Position numbers and translations under genes: made by a program
Source of the DNA: Eopsaltria australis
Lineage: Eukaryota; Chordata; Aves; Passeriformes; Petroicidae
Direction: 5' to 3'
Assembly: GCA_034509425.1 (NCBI GenBank)
Contig: JAVTVJ010000771.1
Span: forward strand, 434,001 to 498,000
DNA length: 64,000 bases
Part shown: positions 47,974 through 57,960 of the stretch, in pieces
How positions within the stretch are numbered: position 1 is the first letter of the stretch
How the letters are laid out: every line of letters starts with the position of its first letter
The notes under the pieces: model-generated
Seen by the model: only the letters and a program-made list of their open reading frames with translations
What the model was told of the DNA's origin: nothing
The model's database searches: none

Positions 47974-48012
47974 TTTCCCTCCTCCTCCTCCTTTCCTCCT
48001 CTCCCTCCCTCC
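47974..48012 (+). repeat. 39-base uninterrupted polypyrimidine tract
   Basis: Every base from 47974 to 48012 is C or T, including (CCT)n and (CTCC)n patches. It leads directly into ACAG, so on the plus strand it makes an unusually strong splice-acceptor-like context. Such tracts can also form triplex DNA. Confidence 0.9.
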
Positions 48013-48016
48013 ACAG

Positions 48017-48093
48017 CAAAGAAGCCACTTTTGAGAACTGATCTCTGGAGCCAGGCAAACACAGCACAGGAGACAGATGACGTCTCCTTTCAG
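48017..48093 (+). other. Candidate exon, 77 bp, with strong acceptor and donor
   Basis: The 39-base polypyrimidine tract plus ACAG (AG at 48015-48016) and the donor CAG|GTGAGC after 48093 bracket 77 bp. Of the three frames, one is open throughout and ends exactly on a codon (25 codons, beginning KKPLLRTDLW and ending DDVSFQ). The other two contain stops. No family is recognised. A second acceptor/donor pair lies about 300 bp downstream. The feature rests on splice signals alone, so a non-coding RNA exon or chance remains possible. Confidence 0.3.
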
Positions 48094-48401
48094 GTGAGCT
48101 CACACCAGGGTGCGCTCCCAGGTCATCTGAACAAACATCCTTCCCTGTTAAGCAACCAAATGCTTTAGGAAGAGGCACCTCTGTGCTGGTGTGCTGGGAT
48201 TTAAACCCCCTTCAAAAAATGCCTGAGCAGCTTCAAAGAAACCTAAAGGGGCTCCTAATGGGGAGCAGTAAATGTAAAAAAAATCCTAATAAATACCATT
48301 CCCTCTTCTGAAATGCACGTTTGGGGTGGAGGGGAGTTGCACAGCACGCCTGTTTCTGTGGGTCTGATTTAACTGTGAGTTCTTTGTGTCCTCGTGGACA
48401 G

Positions 48402-48444
48402 CCTGATGGAAGCAGCAGCTAAAAGCAAATCACAGGGTGAGAAG
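48402..48444 (+). other. Candidate small exon, 43 bp
   Basis: An acceptor (TTCTTTGTGTCCTCGTGGACAG, AG at 48400-48401) and a strong donor AAG|GTGAGT after 48444 bracket 43 bp. One frame is open with an internal ATG (LMEAAAKSKSQGEK). If it followed the 48017-48093 segment directly, the reading phase would instead reach a stop after six codons. A shared transcript would therefore be non-coding, or would end there. Confidence 0.22.
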
Positions 48445-51400
48445 GTGAGTCTTGCTGGTAAGAATTAGCAGTGTCAGGAGGGAAATATCATGCACCTCAC
48501 TGGCTGAATTATGCATTATGCTGCAAAATCCCTGATGTCAACACGCAAATGCTATTCCTGTTGTTTTGCCTGTGATGATTGGCAGCAAAGGAATTCAAAT
48601 CACATCCACATAGCAATTGTCCTTCTGTAACTAAGTCTCTCCTATTCAGCTGGGTGTGCTTGTGCAGGCAAAATCTATGCAGCAGAGTGGGTGCTTTAAG
48701 AACGGGTTTGAACAAAAGGTTGGTGAAAACGTTTTCCTACGTTCGTATACATTTGTATTTAACAGTACAAAATGTTGCCAGGTTAGCATGTCCTGGATGT
48801 GGCACCTTCTGGTTTTTCCTCATGGGCACGAAACTCTAGGTATTACCTCAGAGCTTGGGAGGAATAGGAGAAGTCCACAGCCAGGCATTGGAAGTGATTT
48901 CAGGCACGTGCCTCCATGGAAGGACTTTTCCCTCACCAAACAAGGCAGGAGGATGGAAAGCAGAGCCAACCAAGATGTCATCCTCAATAAAAGCAGCAGT
49001 GGGGTCATCAGTGGCCCCTCTCCGTGGGGCTGGGCTAAAAGCATTGTGAAATTACATGTAACAAATGATAAGAAAATGATTATTTTAATGAACACGAGAC
49101 TGTTAAAATTCCCTGCTGTTAGATCTTGCCAGTGTGTTTGAAGAAGAGCAGATAACAAAGCTAGAAAACAGAATCTGCTTTTATTTGCTGCTTAAGTTGC
49201 TTTTGCCCTGCTACTAGAAGACATAAATCAATTACTAATTGCATTCCTAGTTTGAGGTGCTGTGAGCATTCATATGTTTAATCTGTCCCAGATGCTTTTA
49301 GAAACAATTGCACTAAGGTAAGGATGTGAGTTGCACAGAATTTTCTTGCCCCTGTTAATATCTTACCTTTCACAGAAAAAGGCTGTGTGAAAATCTGTGG
49401 GCTATTTTTCTCTGCCTGGTGACAAAATGAAAAATTTGGAATGAAGAAAAACGGATATCTGAGTTTTAAAATAACATTTTGTTTGCATTCTTTGGATGAC
49501 TCTCTCTTTCAGAACATAACTTCATCTCGAACCACCACGTCAAGATGTTCAGGAAACAACTAAACAATTCAGAAAATATTTCACCAATAACCTGCTGCAT
49601 TAGAATAGCTGCTGCAAAATGGGATTTTATTGCCTCCCCCACCCTCTCCAAGTGGAATAACCCATCTGCCTAAGGAATGTAGCCCTTCCCATGTTATGAG
49701 CTCCTTAGAGGATTGTGTGAGAGAAAAGAAAACATGGATTTGATTAAATGGGGAGTGAAACCCCAGCCCCCTGTGGCACCACCACTCCCTCCCTCCCTGG
49801 CTCCTGAGCAAGAGGGGAAAGGGAGGCAGGGGCTCAGCAGAGAGCTGGGAGAAAAGGTGGCAGGCTTTCTCTCTGGGGCTGGTGAGTTTGCCCCAAAAGG
49901 CAGGACCCTCTGTCACTCTGATCTGCCCCGGTGTCAGCCCTGCTCTCTGTGTGGGGCTGTGACTCCTGGGAGGAGGCATGAGCTGGGCCCTGGTGGGGGT
50001 CTGGGGGGTAAAAAATTGGGAGAAGGAGGAAAAGTGAGGGAAAGGAGGACTGTAGGTCTGAAGATTAAATCAAATTAAGAGGACAGGGAGACTGGATAAA
50101 GGAATCTGGAAGTGCTGTAGGAGCCAAGCTAACAGAGGGCAGGAGACGCTGCCTGCCTTCTAGGAGAGATTGGATACCTTTAGCACTTTCACACAGACAA
50201 CTTAAAATGAGTCTTCTCAGTTGGGAAGAAAGAGTTAAAACAATTTTGAGCCTCGCAGGGCTCACAATCTCAAACTGAAACTGGTGAAGACCGGCAGCTG
50301 AGGATTGTAAAGATAAGAGCAGGGGGAACACGCAAGAAGGAGCTGGTGGGGGATCAGACCACAGAGAACTAATGGAAAAAAGGTAGATATAATCCCTGGT
50401 CCAAGGAGCATGGAAATCATCCCAATGCCTTTGCTTGGACAAAGATTATCACCAGTCTCCTTTCCCCCTGAAGCTGTGAGTGTTAGCCTTGGGGATGATG
50501 CTGGAGATGGGAGAAGCCCCTTGGTGCCTGCCCTTGCAGGGTTCAGCCCCCTGGCCCTGGGCAGAGGTCATTGTGGGCACTCTGTGGCCTGGGCACTGCC
50601 CACAGAGCAGGCAGTTGTGACCCAGCAGCCTCCCCTGTGCCCACATGCTCCTCAGCTGCTCCAGAGGTGTCTCCTCTCATTTCAGCTGCTTCTCTGCACA
50701 TCAGGCACACTGAGGAGCCAGGAAAAGATGGATAATCCAGGTGCACCTGTTGGTTTCCCACCTCAAACCTCTCACCGTCCTCATCAAGTGCTCTGCCACA
50801 TCCCTGTCACCTGGCTGTCCTGGAGCTACCAGCAGACCAGGCCAGCAGGTCCTGCAGGTGGGCAGTGATGAGCTGAGGGTGTGTTTCAGGTCTGTGCTGT
50901 AAGCAGGAGCCCTGGACATGGTTGTTCCAGGGCAAGGAGAGCATGCTGGTTTCTTCCAAACGTGCCAGTGCTGCAGGTGTGCCATTGTATCCTTATTTCT
51001 TGAACTGTACCCTTTTGCAAGGCAGTTTTTGACTCTGACCTCTCTGTGAAGATTTGTGCAAGGAGTCCTGTGGTTTAGATAGACCTGTGAAAATGATGGA
51101 TTACGTTCATCCAGTCTATTTCAGGATCTGATTTCTGCTGTTAAAAGCTAAAGGAGTACATGGATGTTCACATGGCTCAGCAAGAGACTTGTCAGGCTTT
51201 TCTCTCAATCTGGACTGACTTTTCTGCACCTTTCAGACACAACATTAAAGCCTCCATTATGGAAAGCTTGGAAGACGGCTCTGAGCCGAGGCAAATCTGC
51301 AGGTCTCCCACAGTTGCAGTAAGGTGGAATTGCTTGGCATTTCCCCAGGATCTGATAAGTTTGTGACTTTGATAACATCTGCAAAGTAAAGGAAAGCCAC

Positions 51401-51861
51401 AGTCAGGCCTGTGCTCAGGGGCAGAGGAAGAAAGAGGCAGAGCTGGGGTTCAGGCAGCTCAAGGATGGAGAGGGGATGAGTGGAATAAGCTGCCTTGTGC
51501 TGCAGGTCGCATGCTCACCCAGGCTATTCCATCCCCAAACTGCTGGGTGCTTGTCCCCCTTGTTTTCTCACCAGGAGAGACAAGCCCAAAGGGAGTGAGG
51601 CTTGCAAAATGTGGGGTGCAGTTGACAGTGGAGACTTGTGAGATCTGCTGAGTCTGGGCAAGGAGAGGGCAGGAACTCTGGAAAGAAGGTGCCTCATCCC
51701 CACACCTTTCACCAAGAACAGCGTGGGGTTTGTGCTCCAGCCCTGCAGCTTTCAAGCAGGATTTACCCCTCTGTCGTCTACTCTGTCCTGCTGCAGATAA
51801 AATATGTCAAAATCATGGGGTAATCCCATGGATTTCTGGCTCCATTGCTTCTTGATAAGAG
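48445..51861. other. Unique non-coding stretch
   Basis: No gene is recognised. AT-rich sequence at 49040-49340 looks like possible conserved non-coding DNA. A G-rich patch lies at 49985-50020. The segment at 50040-50400 looks repeat-like in texture, but I cannot assign it. Confidence 0.45.
49985..50020 (+). other. G-rich tract with G-quadruplex potential
   Basis: Four G runs occur in 36 bases: GGG 49985-49987, GGGGG 49995-49999, GGGGGG 50003-50008 and GGG 50018-50020. Loops are 7, 3 and 9 bases. The last loop is longer than the usual 7-base limit, so folding would be weak to moderate. Confidence 0.35.
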
Positions 51862-51898
51862 CACTGTCACTCCAGTGATGGTCACTCCAATGACAGTG
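51862..51898. repeat. Nested inverted repeat
   Basis: Outer arms CACTGTCA (51862-51869) and TGACAGTG (51891-51898) are perfect complements. Inside them AGTGA-TGG-TCACT forms a second stem. CTCC and CCAA between the stems do not pair. It could be a small hairpin or a paired binding site. Confidence 0.8.
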
Positions 51899-54212
51899 AC
51901 ATGACATCCAGAAATGCCTGTGGTGTGGGTGAGTCAGGGTCATGGTAAGTGCTGGAAGGGGCAATGTGGATGTGTTTGGGAAAAGCTGGAAAGACCAGAA
52001 CTGTGGTCATAGCTGGGATGCTTTGATCCAGGCCCTCAGTGGAACAGCCCTTGGGAACCATCACACAAAATAGCCCAGCACACAGATGCCAATCGAGAGT
52101 CTTTTCTAGCAGTCCCTTTATGGAAAGGCCAAAACCATAAAATACTTCTTGGTGACTGTGATCTTGCAGCAAGGATTTGCTCTACACCACTTCCCGTTTG
52201 CAATGTGCTTTTTTCGTCTTCACAAAAGGCTTCCTTGGCAAAAGGGAGCTGCCAGCTGGCCAGATCTGGCCAAGGGGCTAACAAAACTATTCAGCTCTAC
52301 ACAGTTAACGCCAGCAAAATTGTCTATTCAAAGAAAAGTCATAGTTTTTACTCTGTTTTTTCATCAGTGTTTATTACTCCAGGACCACTGCCAATATAAT
52401 TTATTTTTTTAGCATGTTGAAGCCATACACTTTGAAAGCATCCCTCATCCTGGCTGATACCACTGCTGGTTCCCATCTACGCTCTTTCTGATCCAAGTGG
52501 TCAATGCCTTTGCAATGCCACTTTCTTTCATCCCAGAAGTGGAGAGAAATGATGACTTACCCCATTTCATTGAATTCTTATTTTTAAATGTTAAAAACAG
52601 TTTAATTCCTGATGGCTATAATAACATCCCTGCCTCCCTTCCTCTTTCCCTTTTTAAACCACCTCAAAACCTAGAGGACGGAGCTGGCTAACAGGATTCC
52701 TTTAATTATCCTCATTCCCAACACTCATCTCTTCAAGGGACACCACTATGAAAGGTCCTATACACACAGGCACTACATCCACACTGAAGCAGAGAACAGC
52801 AAAACCAAAATGTCAGAAAAGCCACCCTTAAAGAAATCAATAACAAATACAAGCAGGCACGTTCCCCCCGCCCCACTAGCCAGTAGTGCTCAGATACCAT
52901 GGTGATGAGCCTCCCTATAAATATTTCCACAGCAGCAAAACTGCCTTAAAGGGGCCGCACAGCCCCTCCCATGCACCTGGGCAGATCCAGACTGCGTGGC
53001 TGGCACGTGAGCCACATGCCTGTGGAGGAAGCCAGCTCCATCTGCTTTCCTCTCTCCTGTCGCGAGCACCGGGAGCTGCGTGGCCCTGGCGTCGCGCCCG
53101 CCCTGCTGCAATTCAGCCCCAACATATTGCTGGGGAGGAAGGTGGGCTGCACTTTGCTGCTGAGCAGTTTCTCAAAGCCAAGGAGCACAGCATCCCTCAT
53201 CTGCACATCCTCAGCATCTCCCAACCTGAGCCCTCATCCAGCACAGCCACAGACAGCGGCTTGCAGCGTGGAGCCAGACGTGTGCTTGTTTATCCTCCCA
53301 GAGGCAAATGTTTGGGCGGCAGAGCAGCACCTGATCAGGCTGTGGAGCATTTGGGAGCTCCTGTTCACAGATCCTCCAGAACAAAAAAGAGCCAAGCAAG
53401 AGGGGCAAGGAGGGGAGGGGAAAGAAACACATGCTCAGATGTTTAGGTTGCTGCAGCCAACTCCTGCCCACGCTGCAGGAGAGCTTTGAGTTTCTTGCCC
53501 TTGATGTAACCACCAGCAGAAGTTTGTTTTCACAAAGCTTCCTTGTATTGAAAGCTACAACTCACACCTCAGTACCTCATCTGAGAAGAAATGAGTAACT
53601 CTGTTATTAAGCTGTGGGCAGCATCACCTGGAGGGTGATTCTTCACATACCTGCCGCTCTTCAGAAATAGATGGGAAACTTTGGACTGCACAATAATTTT
53701 CAAAGGGCAGCAGCTCCAGTGGATCATGGGGCGTAAAAACAGAGAGAAATGGTCATGTGAAGAAAAGCTGACCTAGCCTTGATGCAGAAGACACAATGCA
53801 TGGTTTCTCCAAGTGCCTGTATAAACAAGGTAGAAACCACGTGGAGCTGCTGACTTACACATGATCCCAGTAGAAAGGCTAGGAGTAGGAAGAAAAAAGA
53901 AAAGAAATATCTTTCCTATAGCTTAGTGAATCCCTTGCTGCAACGGGAAGGGATGAGAACGTAAGTTGATTGGGCTTGTGCCCTCCTTGGGCCCCCTCCC
54001 ATGACAGCTGTAAGCAGTCCCAAGGTATGATAATAAGAACAGGGCAAGGTAACCGCTGGGTATAAAAGCCTTGCTGAGCTTTCTGGTGTGGTCCTACAAG
54101 AGCAATTGGGGGTGAGCACTGAACTGTTTTGGTAAAAACATGACATTAACTGGTTGGACTGACTTTAGGATGGGAAGAGATGAAGAAACCTACAGTCCTA
54201 ACCAAGAAACTG
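51899..54212. other. Unique non-coding stretch
   Basis: No gene is recognised. The 186-codon plus frame at 52886-53446 overlaps other open frames on both strands in GC-rich sequence and lacks any domain. Confidence 0.5.
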
Positions 54213-54240
54213 CTCACTCACTCACTCACTCACTCACTCA
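54213..54240. repeat. (CTCA)7 tetranucleotide microsatellite
   Basis: Seven perfect CTCA units are followed by a partial CTC. It is a simple repeat, probably length-polymorphic. Confidence 0.95.
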
Positions 54241-57200
54241 CTCCATTGCTGCAGGCAAGTCTTCTCTCTCCCCTCTTTTCTTCTCCACTGCATCTCGCAC
54301 TCTTCCTGACTTTCTAGCCTGCTGTTTGTACAGTAATTCCCAAGCACATCCTGGGTGTATTTTGTTTCCCTTAATTGCACTTTTTAAATGATACCTGGAG
54401 GTCCTCAGTAAATGGTGGCTGAGTGTGTGAGCAGTATGGAAGCACAGTGCCTGCCAGCCCTCAGGTGCTGGAGTGTGTTGTTGAGTTGCTTGTCTGCCCT
54501 ATTTACACATAGACTAATCAGCTCTCCATGGAATTTCTGTTTGATCCTTTGGCCTGTCTCAAGGGAAACACAACACTAACTGACAAAATATGTATATTTT
54601 GGCTTTCAAAAACTATTACACTTTGCAAATGTCACCCAGAGATTGAGCTTTGTGGTTGCCAGGGAAACATCATGGGAGATAACCTGATCGCAGCTGTGAA
54701 CTGCATCCTTTCCTCTCCTGGTGTGAAACCCATGCTTCCAGAAATGCCCGCTCCTGGTTTGGGGTATTTCATCTTTAGACAGCAGGGGCTTGAAAAATAA
54801 GGTTATTTGCAGTCCAGAAGGGATTTCCTTCTGAAATGGAGCTGTCTGGGAAGGCTTGCTCATGTGGCTCAAAGGCAATGGCTCAGCAGCAGAGGGTTTG
54901 CTATGCTCTGATAATATCAGTGTCTGCTGGAACAGCCACGACCCTGTTCAGGTATTGTGGGATAGAATCAATGTGGGGGATTGTACAGTGTCAGCCTGGG
55001 GTTTGAAAAACTTGGTCTCCCTGGAGCTATCAGCTTCAGGGAATTGGAGTCAGTGCTGGAGCTCCAGATAAGATAGATGGAGCGTCCTGTCTATGACCTG
55101 GCATAAAAAGGGCAGTGCTGAGTTGTCCCAGAGGCCGTCAGGGATCGAGTGCCTCTTGCAGTGAGGGAACTTCAAGCTGTTGGTCTCATCAGAGATATTC
55201 CTGTTCTCCCTTATATATTACACTATGTGCTGTCAGGTGGAAGTGGGGTGTCAGGGAATCCACTCTGATTTTCCCTCTGTGCCAGGAAGGGCCAAGCCAG
55301 TCGGGAAGGCAAAACCACATCCTGCCTTCTAAGTGATAACAGCCCCAAACACCCCTGCCTGTTCCTCCATCCCTTGAAGAAGTGCAGCACCCCTGGACAC
55401 AGATGGTGGTGAGCTCTGGGCTGGGGTTGGGGGGGACACAGGCCATGGGTGTGCCACGTGTGCTGGCAGCAGCTCTGGTGAGGGAGAAGGGGGGACGAGC
55501 ACGTGGCCCCAGGGAAGCCTGATGTGTGTCTTCCCTTCCTGGTGTGGCAGAGTGGCACTTTAAAGACGTGAGATGCAGCTCTTTTCCCTGACACTCAAAG
55601 AGCCACTTGACAAGCTGCTGTCAGGGAAATGTTGTCTAACTCCCTTTCCCCCAATAATTTCCCTGGTAAAACTGCAGTGCAGTGGAATCAAATGGTGACA
55701 GAAACCAGTGGGGGAATAGATGTGTTTTCTTTCTTTCTATTTTTTCTTTTTTTTTTTTTTCAAGTGCGCATCTGTATTGGGAGCCATGTGCACATCAGTA
55801 AATCTCGCCGGTTCAAAGAAATGTTTTTAGTGTTGGTATTCAAACTTTAGTGCTTCCCCCCCTGCTAAAGAAACAAAAAAGCCTTGAAGATGATCCCAGC
55901 TTGCATGGGATTAAAAAGACATCGTGGCTGAAGTGGAAAATAGCATCTCATGTTTTTCCTTTGGGTTACATGCGCAGAAAGCCCCTTTGTTGCTCTTTTA
56001 GCTGGTGCTGCGAAAAGTCCTCTCTGATGAGGAAAGGTAAACTGTGTGTGGAGGAGGGAGAAGAGGGCTGTGGTTATAAAACTACCTTACAGGCAGACAG
56101 CTCGTGCCCTGGGTCATGCCAAAATAACTGTGAGCAGACCTGGGAGTGGGCCTGACAGTGCTGGAGAGCTGCTGTGCACCTGGGCACAAGAGTGCAGCCT
56201 GGCCCTTGAAGGCGTAATTACCATTGACACCTCCTGTTTGCCCAGGTCATTTCCCTTAGGGAAGTGACTGTGGTTCCTTGGTGGTTCCTCTCCTCATTTC
56301 CATAAACAGGAGAGGATTTCCTGGGAGCACAGGGTGAGGGAAGGGGCAAGAAGGCTGCAGCTTCCCACCAGCTTTGTGCAGTGCAGCTGGTGTTTCTCAT
56401 CACCTGATGCTGCAGGGCTCCTCCTCTCATGCACTGTCTTTCTTCTCTAAAGAAAGTCTCCGTGACTTGATTTTGTTAGAAACTTTTACTCTAAGAGCCC
56501 ATCTTTTCCACCCTAACTCCTGTCAGCCTTCAACAAGGGTTTTTAGAAGGGGCTTTCCCTACTTTTCAGCCTCCTTGTGTCCCCTAGAGCTATAGCCATG
56601 ATAGGCTGGTCAGTCCTCTCTTAATATTCAAACTGGGGTGTTTTACTCTTAGGGTGGATGTAATTTGTTTTAAGGCAAATCCTTGGGGTTTCATTTTGCT
56701 TTCCAAAGTGTAACAGCTGCTTAGGCTACATTTGCTGGAGAGCTGAAAACCCTGCAAGGGTTTGTTCATAAGTTCTGGCTTGGGTCATTAGGATTAATCT
56801 AAGCAATTGCCTCACCCTTGGCTTCAAAGGGCTTAGGCCCATTTCAGCCAGTGATGAATTTTGGCCCCAGAATTTAAGTATCTACTTCTTTTGTACTTCT
56901 CATCCTCAAAAAACCTAAAAAAAATCAGATATCCTTTGGTAAAAGGGCGCTAGAGTTTCTGCACAGAGCAAATAAGGCAGAGGGATGTGAAATTCATGAA
57001 ATGCTGATTTTTGCCTTTTTTTTGTTTTAAATAAGCCACATCAAATTCCTTATCACTCAGTCCTTAGGAGCTGCCTTAGCACAGTGGAAGAATTGATTGC
57101 ATAAATGCCAGCTGTAACTCTCTTATTTTTGGTAACAAGGCATTACTAAAGGCAGAAGGGCAGATTAATTCGGTGCCACGCTCCAGTGAGACCAGTGTCC

Positions 57201-57399
57201 TTTTGTCTGGGACTGGCTTAGGAACCCTCTGCTACCTGGTTTTGGCTTTCAGCCGTGGATGTGGGGACTGAGGCAGTGGTTCAAAACACACATCTGTTTT
57301 TTGCAGCAAGAACTCGTGAAGGGTGTGCACATATAGGTTAATTGTCAAGGGGAACCGACTTCAAGTACCATCAGACTGTTTTCAAATGTAATCGTGACA
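54241..57399. other. Unique non-coding stretch with T-rich tract
   Basis: No gene is recognised. A pyrimidine/T-rich tract at 55724-55760, ending in 14 T residues and CAAG, resembles a splice acceptor. AT-rich sequence at 56880-57060 has no identifiable element. Confidence 0.5.
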
Positions 57400-57960
57400 T
57401 CTAAGAGGATGATCTTTGAGAGATCAGAGAGTGGAAATTATTCTCTTGCTTTGCACATCTGAGCGCAGTTTGGCTACAGTCAAATTAGCTGTTTCAGCCT
57501 ACACTGTCAGTTTGCTCTTATCTCCCTTTCCTCTTGTTGTATTATTAATAATAATGGGAAAAAAGTTAAAGACGGCGGTAAAGAGCGATCTGCGTGGGGC
57601 AGGGCTGGAGCCAGCGAGTGCCTCGGAGTAATTGTGGATGGTGACCAGCGTTTGAGTGCCCTCAAAGGGGATGGCAGGAAGCTCTTTGCCACACTGCCTG
57701 CGGGTGTTTGAAAGGCAGGGCTGCCGGATTCGAGCTCGCTCGTTTGCTTCATCTTCCCTGCCTCTCTCCCCTCGCACAGCTGCATTTCGTGATGAAGCTG
57801 GCAGCATCAGAAAGTCACTAGAAGTAACCCAGCTGCCTCCGCGGGTTCACGGGGAGAATGACTTTGTAGCTGCTCTCAGTCAGTCCATTAATTGCACATA
57901 ATAAGGCATTTAGTGACAGAGGGATGGTTGATGAGCCTTAGCTGAAATAACAAGGGCCTG
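57400..57960. promoter_or_regulatory. Candidate conserved regulatory block (AT-rich core plus CpG-rich part)
   Basis: The left part holds GTCAAATTAGCTG and TATTATTAATAATAATGGG (57539-57557). The middle is CpG-rich (AGACGGCGGTAAAGAGCG, GGATTCGAGCTCGCTCG, CTCCGCGGGTTCACGGGG). The right part holds ATTAATTG (57887-57894) and CACATAATAAGGC. The mix of homeodomain cores and retained CpG over 560 bp is the strongest regulatory-looking stretch on the right half of the window. There is no coding frame I can support. Function is inferred. Confidence 0.38.

Noticed and set aside
52886..53446. 186-codon plus-strand open frame
   Set aside because: Parallel frames on both strands are equally open and the peptide is low-complexity in character, so composition explains it.
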